This document shows, piece by piece, positions 1 through 9,001 of a stretch of DNA of 64,000 bases. Position 1 is the first letter of the stretch. Each line of letters opens with the position of its first letter. This DNA comes from CBDCXE01 sp965223725 [NCBI: Nitrospinota bacterium] (lineage in GTDB: Bacteria; Nitrospinota_A; UBA7883), in NCBI GenBank assembly GCA_965223725.1, contig CBDCXE010000005.1, positions 372,001 through 436,000 on the forward strand. Reading direction: 5' to 3'. A program made the translations under genes and the position numbers. Under the pieces are notes generated by a model. The model was not told where the DNA came from. It ran no database searches and saw only the letters and a program-made list of their open reading frames with translations.

Positions 1-395
1 ATGGTGTACTCCGGCTCCAATGTGGCGTCAGCCAGCGGTCCTGTCTTGATAAACTGGCGGACATCGGTTACGAAAAAATCGGGTTCCTCGCTCATGGTAA
101 GCAGCGCCACCCCCTCCGGATCATTTACATTTTCATAGAGTACAGACTCCATCCCGCTCGTCTCCAGCGCCTCTATCACCGGCTTGCTATCCTTCACATT
201 GGTAAACGCCAGCAGCTGCATGAACAGCCGCCGGTCCAGGGTCAGCCTGCCGTTATCGCTTCTGGCGCCTTTCTCGCTGATGTCGGTAAGTTGCTTCATT
301 TCATCGCCGCCGCCAGGAGCGCCACCCGGATGACCGCCCGGATGACCACCTTTATGGGGATGGTTAGCTGCAGGACGCTGTTTCGTTTTATCCAT
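1..395 (-). CDS. Chlorite dismutase-family (haem-binding Dyp/Cld superfamily) protein, 3' end cut by the window edge
   Basis: An open frame starts at ATG 395 and runs off the window at base 1, so about 131 residues are visible. An AAGG lies 9 bases upstream of the start. The first ~30 residues are rich in His, Gly and Pro (three GGHPGG-like units) and look disordered, possibly metal-binding. After that comes a segment around RRLFMQLLAF and DPEGVALLTMSEEPDFFV that resembles the N-terminal half of chlorite-dismutase-like proteins of deltaproteobacteria and related groups. The haem-ligand His would lie in the missing C-terminal part, so catalytic ability cannot be judged. Family assignment is from recalled sequence pattern and is moderately sure. 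Confidence 0.62.
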   Translation of the reverse strand, partial: MDKTKQRPAANHPHKGGHPGGHPGGAPGGGDEMKQLTDISEKGARSDNGRLTLDRRLFMQLLAFTNVKDSKPVIEALETSGMESVLYENVNDPEGVALLTMSEEPDFFVTDVRQFIKTGPLADATLEPEYT

Positions 396-447
396 AAAAT
401 GTAACCTTACAAAATGTTCACAATTGGTTGAGCGATTTAGCCAGCTG

Positions 448-2100
448 TTACGGGGTTGAATCTTGCGATTGACGATCCTGGTGCCATTTGACGTATAGCT
501 TGTCGAAATATTTCGGGTCGTCGATCATCTCTTCGGTGATGGTGAAACTGTCCTGAATATCCATATAGTTGAGCGCCGACGCCTTGGACAACAGCCTGGT
601 CAGCGCCGTGGAGACCTGGATCGATCTCTCCTTGGCGAAGTTAATGATTTTGTTCTCCACATTCTCTGGTATCAGAAGATCGATGCCATGATCGCTTTTG
701 AACTTCTCGGTAAAATCAGCGAAGGGAGAGCGCTCCAGGATGGCCAACACCGCGTCATGGGGCGCCTTGCAGACTTCCTGGGTGATCTCCATAGTCTTGA
801 AGTTGCGGCCCGGCAGCTCGAACTGGAATTCCGTCAGCAGGTTTTCGAAAACCGAGATCAACGCCCGGGCGCCTGTCTTTTTATTTTCCGCCTGCTCCGC
901 CACCCAATCGATGGCGTCATCAGTGAAGGTCAGCTCCACGTCGAACAGGGAAAACTCGAATTTGTACTGCTCCAAAATCGAGTCCTCGGTTTCGGTCATG
1001 ATCCGTATCAGGTCGTTTTTGGAAAGATGGTTCACATATGTCCGCACCGGCGCCCTTCCCACCAGCTCCGGGATCAGCCCGAAATGGATATAGTCGTCGG
1101 AGTTGGCGTTGCGATAATAGTTTTCGTTCGGTTCTGCGGTTTTGGCGCTGGTGACAAAGCCGGTGATGGTGATAGAGCCGTCCTCCTTGAACCGGCCCGC
1201 GCCCTTCTCCAGCCGCTTCTTGACCAGTTCCTCCAACCCCTCGGTCTGACGCTGGAACGAGCCGCCCAGGACAAACAGGATGTTTTCGGTCGATATGGAG
1301 CTCAAGCGTTTACCTTGCCCGCCGGCGGGTCCGCCAAACCCCAAACCCCTCTGCTGGTCCATGATATCTTGTATCTGCGCCGACGGGCTGTTGTGGTCTT
1401 CGATGGAGATCTGCTTCCGCTCTATCAGTTTCAGCACCGCCCGCTGGAACCCCTCGCGGGAGATGTCGTGGCCGATGACCTTGCCATCCTTCGCCTTCTT
1501 GTCGATTTCGTCGATGAAAATCAGGCCGCCGTTAGTCTCCAGAAACCGCGCCTTGTCCGCCTTGGTTTCACCCGGCGCGATCTGGATCAGCTCGCGTATC
1601 ATATCGTCCGCGCTTTTGCCCACATAGCCAGCCTCTGTATAATCGGTGGCGTCGATGACCAGTGTCGGCACCTCCAGCAGGTCGCCCAGTATCTCCGCGC
1701 AGTATGTCTTGCCCGACCCGGAAGGGCCAGATATCAGGGTGTTTTTCTTGCGAAACCGCTTGACCCGTGAAGCGTCGGCCACCCCTTCGCGCAGAGCTTT
1801 CACCACAGAGAAGTGGTAGGCCGCCGCGATGGAGAGCCGTTTTTTATAATCCTCCTGCCCGATGACATATTTGTCAAGATGGGCCTTTATTTCAGACGGT
1901 GTGTGCAGATTGATATCCGGCATCGGCCCGCTGTCCGGCGCGCCCAACGCCGCCCTTAATGTTTCGTCAAAAGCGGAGTCGGAGGTCTGCTTGGCGTTCA
2001 GATACGCCTGGGCCGCTTCTTCGGCTGTGCAGTTATATTCCGCCATTATGCGGTCGATTTCGTCCTTGGGGACTTCTACTTGTATTGGATCAATTTTCAT
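448..2100 (-). CDS. ClpX-like AAA+ unfoldase lacking the zinc domain and the usual ClpP-docking loop
   Basis: A 550-residue AAA+ protein of the HslU/ClpX type. Visible are the Walker A GPSGSGKT (about residue 125), the pore-loop motif GYVG, the Walker B LIFIDEIDK, the sensor-1 strand (ENILFVLGGSF), the FGLIPELVGR box and the KTGAR sensor-2 motif, all in ClpX order. Two ClpX features are missing. There is no four-cysteine zinc-binding domain; a helical region of about 65 residues takes its place. The loop that carries IGF for ClpP docking in ClpX, just after sensor 1, reads GAGRF here. A GLGFG string occurs earlier, in an insertion before sensor 1. A ~100-residue C-terminal extension is present. 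I infer an ATP-driven unfoldase that may work without ClpP. No clpP is nearby. Confidence 0.82.
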   Translation of the reverse strand: MKIDPIQVEVPKDEIDRIMAEYNCTAEEAAQAYLNAKQTSDSAFDETLRAALGAPDSGPMPDINLHTPSEIKAHLDKYVIGQEDYKKRLSIAAAYHFSVVKALREGVADASRVKRFRKKNTLISGPSGSGKTYCAEILGDLLEVPTLVIDATDYTEAGYVGKSADDMIRELIQIAPGETKADKARFLETNGGLIFIDEIDKKAKDGKVIGHDISREGFQRAVLKLIERKQISIEDHNSPSAQIQDIMDQQRGLGFGGPAGGQGKRLSSISTENILFVLGGSFQRQTEGLEELVKKRLEKGAGRFKEDGSITITGFVTSAKTAEPNENYYRNANSDDYIHFGLIPELVGRAPVRTYVNHLSKNDLIRIMTETEDSILEQYKFEFSLFDVELTFTDDAIDWVAEQAENKKTGARALISVFENLLTEFQFELPGRNFKTMEITQEVCKAPHDAVLAILERSPFADFTEKFKSDHGIDLLIPENVENKIINFAKERSIQVSTALTRLLSKASALNYMDIQDSFTITEEMIDDPKYFDKLYVKWHQDRQSQDSTP

Positions 2101-2209
2101 GGTTTCAATTAGGTTGCTTTTACTTATTCAATTTCTATTTATAACATATCTGTGCATGTTTGGATATGTGGCTGACAACGGTGGTGGATAGTGGAAAACC
2201 TGGGTCGAC

Positions 2210-3889
2210 CTATTCTGTGAGCGAGCGTTTATGCTCCGTTTTTGGGACCCACCATTTATCGAAGTTGTAGCCGATGCCGGCTGGGCCAGGGTCTATACCT
2301 CTGATACGTTTCGCCACAATCGGCAAGGCTTCCGCCACATAGAGGAATGTATACGGCTGTTCCTCGGCTAGGATATCCTGGAACCGGTGGTAATACTTGA
2401 TCCTTTCGTTTTTATCGAACGTCCGGCGGGCTTTTTCCAGGATGTCGTCCACTTCCGGGTTGTTGTATGAGATAAAGTTGAACTCATGCTCGCTGGTTTT
2501 CGAGGAGTGCCAGGTCTGGTATACATCCGGGTCCAGCCCCAGGCTCCAGCCGAGGATGCACGCGTCGAAATCGCGCTTGTTGATGAAATTGTTGATAAAC
2601 GCCGACCACTCGATGATCCGCACATTCACCACCACGCCGATTTTTTTCAGCTTTTGCTGTATAATCTCCGCAGTTTTGGAGCGCAGATTGTTACCCTGGT
2701 TGGTAATAATCTCGAACTCAAACTTCTTGCCATCCTTATCAAGGATACCGTCACCGTCACTGTCCCTCCAGCCAGCTTCCGCCAGCAGAGCCTTCGCCTT
2801 GTTCGGGTCGTAGCGATACTTTTTTACATCGCTTTTATAGGCCCATGTCCCCGGTTTGTACGGCCCGGTGGCCGGTTGACCCAATCCCAACAGCACACCC
2901 TCGATCACCTCGTTTTTGTCGATGGCGTAGGTCAGCGCCTGCCGCACTTTTTTATCCTGAAACATGGGACGGCGCAGGTTATAACCGAGGTATGTATAGC
3001 CGTTGCTCAGATACTTGTACTTGACATAGTTTTCCTTGAACAGCCGGGAATCGGTCTGCTTCAGGTATTGCAGCGGCCGTAGCGCCATGGTGTCGATGGC
3101 GCCAGATTTCAGCTCCAGAAACTGTGTGGCCGTGTCCGGGATTATTTTCGTCACCGCTTTACCCATCATCGGCCGCCCGTCAAAGTGGTTATCATTGGCG
3201 TCCACCACGATTCGCGTCTGCGCCTTCCATTCGTTGAACACCCATGCGCCGTTGCCCACCGGGTTTCGGGCCAGCTTCGATTTTATCAGGTCGACCGGTT
3301 TCACGTTTTTCAGCAGATGCCGGGGCAGGCCGCCCATCCCAGATAGCCGAGTAAGGGCCGGTGAATAGGGTTGGTCATAAGTGACCACAAATGTGTGATC
3401 GTCCGGCGCTGTGGCTGTGGCTATTTGCATAAAACTCTCTTTATACGCAGATGGCACATCATCATGGATCATCATTTCATACTGGTATATCAGGTCGTTG
3501 GCGGTCCATGGCGCTCCATCGTGCCACTTCACATCGTTGCGCAGATGGAACGTGATGGTCAGTTGGTCCTCCGATATTTCATAACTCTTCGCCAGGTCCG
3601 GGATCAGGTTCTGGTCCTTGTCCAGCTTCAGCAGGCCGCTGTATACCATGCCTTGCACTTCAGAGGAAGCAGAATCGCCCGAGAGGTAAGGGATAAGGTT
3701 AGACGCGTCGCCAATGGAGCCGCTGATGTATACATCGCCAAAATCATCGGGTGATGGCGTTGTTCTGGTATCGACGGTGGCCGATGATCCGTTCGTCGAA
3801 TCCTTGGTTCCCGCTTTGTTATCAGATCCGTAACAGGAGGCGACCAACAGAAAGATCAGACATACATACAGCCTATGGTGTTTGGCCAT
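2210..3889 (-). CDS. Oligopeptide/dipeptide ABC-transporter substrate-binding lipoprotein (SBP family 5)
   Basis: The 559-residue product begins with a lipoprotein signal ending in the lipobox LVASC (Cys19), so it should be anchored to the outer face of the inner membrane or to the outer membrane. The mature part has the SBP_bac_5 pattern of OppA/DppA: a SLIP-like segment after the leader, the stretch around LTITFHLRNDVKWHDGAPW, and the RQALTYAIDKNEVIEGVL segment that lines the binding cleft. It would capture peptides or similar ligands for import. It lies six bases downstream of secG on the same strand, which suggests co-transcription. No permease or ATPase is adjacent; the nearest permeases are at 8998-10748 with their own binding protein. 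Confidence 0.9.
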   Translation of the reverse strand: MAKHHRLYVCLIFLLVASCYGSDNKAGTKDSTNGSSATVDTRTTPSPDDFGDVYISGSIGDASNLIPYLSGDSASSEVQGMVYSGLLKLDKDQNLIPDLAKSYEISEDQLTITFHLRNDVKWHDGAPWTANDLIYQYEMMIHDDVPSAYKESFMQIATATAPDDHTFVVTYDQPYSPALTRLSGMGGLPRHLLKNVKPVDLIKSKLARNPVGNGAWVFNEWKAQTRIVVDANDNHFDGRPMMGKAVTKIIPDTATQFLELKSGAIDTMALRPLQYLKQTDSRLFKENYVKYKYLSNGYTYLGYNLRRPMFQDKKVRQALTYAIDKNEVIEGVLLGLGQPATGPYKPGTWAYKSDVKKYRYDPNKAKALLAEAGWRDSDGDGILDKDGKKFEFEIITNQGNNLRSKTAEIIQQKLKKIGVVVNVRIIEWSAFINNFINKRDFDACILGWSLGLDPDVYQTWHSSKTSEHEFNFISYNNPEVDDILEKARRTFDKNERIKYYHRFQDILAEEQPYTFLYVAEALPIVAKRIRGIDPGPAGIGYNFDKWWVPKTEHKRSLTE

Positions 3890-3894
3890 AATAC

Positions 3895-4317
3895 TTATTG
3901 AGTATCACTGTCCGGTAGAGGAGTTTCAACAGGACCAACAGGCTCCGACGGCGCTTCCACTGGTTCGACAGTCTCAGAGGCGACTGGTCCGGAAGGCTCA
4001 ACCGGTTGTGTAGTACCTTCTTCCCCCGGCAATGACGTTGGCAAAGATAGTGGCGCGTCACTATCCTGAATTATAGATTCGTCGGTTACATTGCTCGACA
4101 GAACAGATAGAGCTATGGAAGTGACCATGAAAATGACCGCCGCGCCTGTGGTGACCTTGGCCAGCGCAGTAGCGGGCCCGCGGGAGCCGAATAATGTCTG
4201 GCTCGATCCACCAAAGGCAGAGCCCATGGCCGCCCCTTTACCCTGTTGGAAAAGTACGATGATGATCAAAAGCAGCGCGACAACTATATGAATAGCAACG
4301 ACAATCGTTGTTAACAT
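3895..4317 (-). CDS. secG: Preprotein translocase subunit SecG
   Basis: A 140-residue protein with two transmembrane helices (about residues 2-22 and 52-72) around a Gly-rich loop (FQQGKGAAMGSAFGGSS and GSRGPATALAKVT), the classic SecG pattern. SecG assists SecYE during protein export across the inner membrane. The C-terminal ~65 residues are an acidic, Pro- and Val-rich tail, longer than in typical 75-110-residue SecG proteins and probably disordered. The ATG has an AGGA eight to nine bases upstream. The peptide-binding lipoprotein gene follows closely. A sigma70-like promoter lies 36 bases upstream. Confidence 0.95.
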   Translation of the reverse strand: MLTTIVVAIHIVVALLLIIIVLFQQGKGAAMGSAFGGSSQTLFGSRGPATALAKVTTGAAVIFMVTSIALSVLSSNVTDESIIQDSDAPLSLPTSLPGEEGTTQPVEPSGPVASETVEPVEAPSEPVGPVETPLPDSDTQ

Positions 4318-4352
4318 CTTTTCCTGTAACTCCTCTGATTAGTAAACTATTT

Positions 4353-4380
4353 ACTATAACAAAATACGGGTTTATCGCAA
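4353..4380 (-). promoter_or_regulatory. Sigma70-like promoter for secG
   Basis: Read on the minus strand, a -35 box TTGCGA (4380-4375) is followed after 16 bases by a -10 box TATAGT (4358-4353). This gives a short leader of about 30 bases before the secG ATG. Assigned by eye from consensus match only. Confidence 0.5.
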
Positions 4381-4425
4381 AGGAGTTGTTTGCAAATTTA
4401 CATTAATATTAATGCGGATGGCGAG

Positions 4426-4968
4426 CTATGGCTCCCTTGTCCAGGCGGAGGTGTCGCCCGATTCGAACCCATCCGCGAATATTGGCGCGCCCGCGCAATA
4501 CATTTGGTCCAGCCCTCTGTCCATATGCAGGGTGAGGCCACCGTCCTGCGGGAATGATATCGATCCTTCAAGGACACCCCTATGATTCAGCTTTTTGCAT
4601 TCACAACCGAGCGTATGGGGTCCGGCGGAGGAACGGAACAGGAATGTCTGTCCAAGGGTGTCATCATCCGGGCCAGCTTGCGTCGCCATGTGCAGGTTTA
4701 CTTCGATGGCGCAATCCTTTGTGTTAACCGTAAAATTATGCTCTGCCTGATACGCGTTTTGAGCGGTGGCGCCAGGTTTGCTGAATACCATCGACATGCT
4801 CACCCCTTGCACCCATGTACCTTGCCACGGTCGGCTGGAGATAGGCCCGGTCACCGGCGGGTTCGATTTTTCGCTGTTATCGCCGGTGCGGTTCGATGAT
4901 GAGCCACCCCCGCATGAAGTAAATATCGCCAAACAACATATAAGTAAAAATAGTGATGTTTTAGTCAT
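4426..4968 (-). CDS. Small surface lipoprotein with C-terminal DGFESGD motif
   Basis: A 180-residue protein with a lipoprotein signal ending at FTSC (Cys19), followed by a Gly/Ser/Asn-rich linker. The body contains six cysteines besides the signal region and ends with IFADGFESGDTSAW. That C-terminal motif is common in exported proteins of myxobacteria, xanthomonads and other proteobacteria, although its role is not known to me. No enzymatic motif is visible. It is transcribed alone, between secG and the divergent ispG. Function unknown; exported location is well supported. Confidence 0.7.
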   Translation of the reverse strand: MTKTSLFLLICCLAIFTSCGGGSSSNRTGDNSEKSNPPVTGPISSRPWQGTWVQGVSMSMVFSKPGATAQNAYQAEHNFTVNTKDCAIEVNLHMATQAGPDDDTLGQTFLFRSSAGPHTLGCECKKLNHRGVLEGSISFPQDGGLTLHMDRGLDQMYCAGAPIFADGFESGDTSAWTREP

Positions 4969-5125
4969 TTTTTACATCTCCCAGATGGAATTTAACCAAT
5001 TAAACCTCCAAAGTTTCTCCCTGTGAAAGCTAGTATAGCAAAAATTTTATTTTGGTTAATCGGTTGCTGGAGTAACCTGAGGATACAAAGGATGATCTTT
5101 TCCGTCAACCTGTTAAAATATTGCG

Positions 5126-6169
5126 ATGAGAAACTCAAGGCAGATTACAGTAGGCCCGGTGAAAATAGGGGGCGGCGCGCCGGTCAGTGTGCAGTCCATG
5201 ACCAACACCAACACGCGGGACGCTGAAGCCACCATAGCCCAGATCGTCCAGCTCCAGTCTATCGGGTGCGAGCTGGTCCGGGTGGCGGTCCCTGATATGG
5301 CTGCAGCGGAGAATATCAAGAGAATTAAAAGCTCAATTTGCATCCCGCTGATAGCCGATATACATTTCGATTATCGTCTGGCGCTCAAAGCGATAGAGCA
5401 GGGGGCGGATTGCCTGCGTATTAACCCGGGCAATATCGGCGCCCGCGAACGGGTAGAGATGGTGACCAGGGCAGCGGAGGATAGTGGTATACCGATACGG
5501 ATCGGCGTCAACGCCGGGTCGCTGGAAAAAGAGCTGTGGGAGAAATATGGCGGGCCGACCGCCGAGGCGATGGTAGAGTCTGCCATGGGTCATATCCGCA
5601 TTCTTGAGGACCTCAACTTTGCAAACATGAAAATTTCGCTGAAAGCGTCGAATGTGGCGTTGACCGTCGATTCATATCGTATACTGGCAGAGAAAGTCGA
5701 CTATCCATTTCACATCGGTATTTCGGAAGCTGGTACCCGGTGGAGTGGCACAATCAAGTCGGCTGTGGGAATTGGCGTATTGCTAAACGATGGATTAGGC
5801 GATACAGTCCGGGTATCGTTGACCGACGACCCGGTGGAGGAAGTTAAGGTCGCCTACGAAATATTGAAGGTTTTGGGTGTACGCCAGGTCACGCCGGAAT
5901 TTATATCGTGCCCCACTTGCGGACGATGCGAAGTGAACCTGATTGAGATCGCCACACAGGTGGAGGAGGCGCTAAAAGATTTGGACAAACCGATCAAGGT
6001 GGCGGTGATGGGGTGCGTGGTGAATGGGCCGGGCGAAGCGCGGGAAGCGGACATCGGTGTGGCTGGGGGCAAACATGAAGGGTTGATTTTCCGAAAAGGA
6101 GAGATCATTAGAAAAGTGCCTGAGGAAAAACTTCGTGACGCATTGATAGAAGAAGCAATGAAACTGTAA
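5126..6169 (+). CDS. ispG: 4-hydroxy-3-methylbut-2-enyl diphosphate synthase (flavodoxin/ferredoxin)
   Basis: IspG (GcpE) turns MEcPP into HMBPP in the non-mevalonate isoprenoid pathway, in the cytoplasm. The 347-residue length matches the short bacterial form. The TIM-barrel half carries [12 protein letters not shown] near residue 20 and the segment [13 protein letters not shown], with [11 protein letters not shown] further on. The C-terminal half carries the [4Fe-4S] ligands: SCPTCGRC (Cys-x2-Cys) and [11 protein letters not shown]. The start at ATG 5126 fits the family N-terminus. purD begins five bases after the stop, and the genes run on into the peptide-transporter operon. Confidence 0.97.
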   Translation: MRNSRQITVGPVKIGGGAPVSVQSMTNTNTRDAEATIAQIVQLQSIGCELVRVAVPDMAAAENIKRIKSSICIPLIADIHFDYRLALKAIEQGADCLRINPGNIGARERVEMVTRAAEDSGIPIRIGVNAGSLEKELWEKYGGPTAEAMVESAMGHIRILEDLNFANMKISLKASNVALTVDSYRILAEKVDYPFHIGISEAGTRWSGTIKSAVGIGVLLNDGLGDTVRVSLTDDPVEEVKVAYEILKVLGVRQVTPEFISCPTCGRCEVNLIEIATQVEEALKDLDKPIKVAVMGCVVNGPGEAREADIGVAGGKHEGLIFRKGEIIRKVPEEKLRDALIEEAMKL

Positions 6170-6173
6170 ATAA

Positions 6174-7472
6174 ATGGAGATGAACTTGTCTAGGAAAATT
6201 GATATTTTGTTAGTGGGCGCCGGTGGCCGGGAACATGCGCTGGCATGGAAGATTATACAAAGCCCTTTGGTTGATAAACTATACTGCGCCCCAGGCAACG
6301 CAGGGACCGCAGGAATAGCGGAGAACCTCGATGTGGGCGTCGAGGATTTTGATGAACTGCTCGACTTTGCAAAAGCGAGGAAAATCGGATTGACCATTGT
6401 AGGGCCAGAAGCGCCTTTGTGCGGTGGTATAGTCGACCGGTTTCGCGACGCTGGGTTATCCATATTCGGTCCGGATAAAGCTGCGGCCCAGCTCGAAGGC
6501 AGTAAAGCGTTCATGAAAGAGATCCTGATAAAAGCAGGTATCCCCACCGCGAAATATGAAAAGCACACCGACCATAACAAAGCTATGGAAGCGCTGGATC
6601 GCTTTGGCGACAGAGTGGTGGTCAAGGCAGACGGCCTGGCGGCTGGTAAAGGCGTTACAGTCTGCCAGAGCCGCGAAGTAGCCCGGCAGGCTATCAACGA
6701 ATCTATGAAAGAAAAAGTGTTTGGCGACGCAGGGACCACTGTTGTTCTCGAAGAGCTGCTCGATGGAGAGGAGGCGTCTATCCTGGCGTTTTGTGATGGC
6801 GAAAATATTCTGATGATGCCGTCGTCGCAAGATCATAAAAGAATCGGTGATGGAGACACCGGCCCGAACACCGGCGGCATGGGCGCATATTCACCGGCGC
6901 CAGTGGTAACTGCTGAGCTGGAGGAGTGGATAAAGCGGGAAGTGATGCAGAAAACCGCCGACACCATGAAGGCGGAAGGTGTTCCGTACCAAGGAATCCT
7001 TTATGCCGGGTTGATGATAACCGCCGATGGCCGTCCAAAAGTGCTGGAGTTCAACTGCCGGTTTGGTGATCCGGAATGCCAGCCGATAATGAAAAGGATG
7101 AAAAGCGACATCGTGCCTGTGTTGCAAGCCTGCGCCGATGGCAATGTCGCAGGTGTCGATATCGAGTGGAATGAAGAGCCTGCTGTCTGCATCGTCATGG
7201 CGGCTGGCGGGTATCCTGCGTCATACGAAAAGGGCAAAGTGATAGCCGGGCTTGATAATGCTGGAGCTGTTGATAATGTCACCGTATTCCACGCAGGCAC
7301 AAAACCTGCGGCTGGTGAAGTGGTTACCAATGGGGGCAGGGTGCTGGGCGTCACCGCCACCGGGAAGGATATCAAAGCGGCGATCGATACGGCATATGAA
7401 GCGGTCGGTAAAATCAGCTGGGATGATGTTGTTTACAGAAAGGATATAGGCCGCAGGGCTATCGACAGATGA
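6174..7472 (+). CDS. purD: Phosphoribosylamine-glycine ligase (GAR synthetase)
   Basis: PurD joins glycine to phosphoribosylamine using ATP, the second step of purine synthesis. The 432 residues show the N-terminal VGAGGREHALAWKI motif, the GPEAPLCGGI segment, the ATP-grasp signatures (VVKADGLAAGKGV, then GPNTGGMGAYSPAPV) and the RFGDPECQ motif with metal ligands. Length is normal. Start choice is uncertain: ATG 6174 and ATG 6180 have no clear ribosome site, whereas TTG 6186 has GGAG six bases upstream and would give a protein starting just before KIDILLVG. It lies in a plus-strand run between ispG and the transporter genes. Confidence 0.96.
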   Translation: MEMNLSRKIDILLVGAGGREHALAWKIIQSPLVDKLYCAPGNAGTAGIAENLDVGVEDFDELLDFAKARKIGLTIVGPEAPLCGGIVDRFRDAGLSIFGPDKAAAQLEGSKAFMKEILIKAGIPTAKYEKHTDHNKAMEALDRFGDRVVVKADGLAAGKGVTVCQSREVARQAINESMKEKVFGDAGTTVVLEELLDGEEASILAFCDGENILMMPSSQDHKRIGDGDTGPNTGGMGAYSPAPVVTAELEEWIKREVMQKTADTMKAEGVPYQGILYAGLMITADGRPKVLEFNCRFGDPECQPIMKRMKSDIVPVLQACADGNVAGVDIEWNEEPAVCIVMAAGGYPASYEKGKVIAGLDNAGAVDNVTVFHAGTKPAAGEVVTNGGRVLGVTATGKDIKAAIDTAYEAVGKISWDDVVYRKDIGRRAIDR

Positions 7473-9001
7473 ATTTTCGCTCTGGTGGCATTGGCGCCAT
7501 TGCTGTCATATTCCTGCTCTTTGCCGCTTGCCATAAGCCGGAGCCGCCGCTACGGAATTATCTCTATATCGGTCTGGAATCGGGGCCGCGCCATTTCGAC
7601 CCGCGCCTTTCCACTGATGCCGCGTCATCCAAAATGTCCGACCTTCTGTATAATGGACTGGTCAAACGCAACGACGATTTCACCATCTCCGGCGATCTGG
7701 CACAATCGTGGGAGAACCCGACGCCGACCCGTTATATCTTCCACCTGCGCGACGATGTACTATTCCATGACGGGCGCAAGTTTTCATCGAAAGATATAAA
7801 ATCTGCCATAGAGTTTGTGCTTGATCCGGAAAACAAGTCCCCATACAAAAGCTCGTTCGATGTGGTGGAGTCAGTGACCACCCCGGACGACCGGACAGTG
7901 ATATTCAACCTGAAAGAGCCTTCCGCCCCGTTCCTTGGCAACCTGACATTGGGTATCACCCCGGCCGGGGCAGGTAATGAAATCGCCGAACAACCCATCG
8001 GCACAGGCCCATTCGGTTTCGTTGAGTATAAAACAGAAGAGCGTGTGGTCTTGAAACGTCACGATCAATATTTTGATGGCGCGCCGCGCCTTGATGGCGT
8101 CGTGTTCAAGGTCGTCCCGGACGAAACAGTCCGCACGCTGGAGCTGGAGAAAGGCTCTATACATATCATCACCAACCCGATCTCGCCCGATATTTTGCCG
8201 CGGTTTCGAGAGAATGACCGGTTGAACGTGGTGACCCGGCTCGGCACAAATTACTCATATCTCGGGTTCAACCTGGAGGATGAGCTGGCTGGTAATCATG
8301 CGGTACGTCGCGCCATCGCCTACGCCATCGACAGGGATAAAATCATCGAGCATATTCTGAAGGGCCTGGCGAAGCCCGCCTCGGGTATGATTTCGGAGTC
8401 GTCCACTTTTTTCGAAAAGGATGTGGTTAGCTATGAGTACGACCCGGAGAAAGCGAAGGCTGTTCTGGACGGGGCAGGCTTTGTCGATCCGGACGGCGAC
8501 GGGCCGAAGATGCGGTTTACCTTGCATTACAGCACGTCGCAAAACGAGCTGCGCAAACGGATAGCGGAAGTGTTCCAGTGGCAGCTGGGCAAAGTCGGTG
8601 TCGGGCTCGATATCCGTTCGTCGGAGTGGGGCGCGTTCTACGCCAACATAAAAAAGGGCAACTTTCAGCTCTTCTCGCTGACATGGGTGGGTATTGCCGA
8701 CCCCGATATTTTCTATTACATTTTCCACAGCGGTTCCGCTCCACCCGACGGCGCCAACCGCGGCCGCTACAGAAACGACGAAATCGACAGGCTTGCTGAA
8801 AAAGGCAGGGTGACCTTTGGCGATGAGCGGAAAGCGATCTACTCCAAAGCGCAAAAGATATTAGCGGGGGATCTGCCTTATGTCTCGTTATGGCACTCGG
8901 TGAACGTGGCGGTGATGAGCAAAAAAGTGCGCGGGTTCGAGCTGGCGCCGGATGAAAACCTGAAGTCGGTCAGAAACGTATATCTGGAACAAGCCGAATG
9001 A
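7469..9001 (+). CDS. Peptide ABC-transporter substrate-binding lipoprotein (SBP family 5)
   Basis: A 510-residue OppA/DppA-type binding protein. The leader ends in the lipobox LFAAC (Cys21). The mature protein shows the family pattern: early YIGLESGPRHFDPR, the YIFHLRDDVLFHDGRKF segment, and HAVRRAIAYAIDRDKIIEHI. It overlaps purD by four bases (ATGA) and overlaps the downstream permease gene in the same way, so translation is probably coupled. It is the natural ligand-capture partner of the two permeases at 8998-10748. It is only distantly like the binding protein at 2210-3889, so it is not a recent duplicate. Confidence 0.92.
   Translation: MNFRSGGIGAIAVIFLLFAACHKPEPPLRNYLYIGLESGPRHFDPRLSTDAASSKMSDLLYNGLVKRNDDFTISGDLAQSWENPTPTRYIFHLRDDVLFHDGRKFSSKDIKSAIEFVLDPENKSPYKSSFDVVESVTTPDDRTVIFNLKEPSAPFLGNLTLGITPAGAGNEIAEQPIGTGPFGFVEYKTEERVVLKRHDQYFDGAPRLDGVVFKVVPDETVRTLELEKGSIHIITNPISPDILPRFRENDRLNVVTRLGTNYSYLGFNLEDELAGNHAVRRAIAYAIDRDKIIEHILKGLAKPASGMISESSTFFEKDVVSYEYDPEKAKAVLDGAGFVDPDGDGPKMRFTLHYSTSQNELRKRIAEVFQWQLGKVGVGLDIRSSEWGAFYANIKKGNFQLFSLTWVGIADPDIFYYIFHSGSAPPDGANRGRYRNDEIDRLAEKGRVTFGDERKAIYSKAQKILAGDLPYVSLWHSVNVAVMSKKVRGFELAPDENLKSVRNVYLEQAE

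Noticed and set aside
688-1770. A 360-residue plus-strand open frame
   Set aside because: It lies wholly antisense to the ClpX-like gene, has no ribosome site and reads as low-complexity Arg/Leu/Gly sequence; the minus strand has clear AAA+ motifs.
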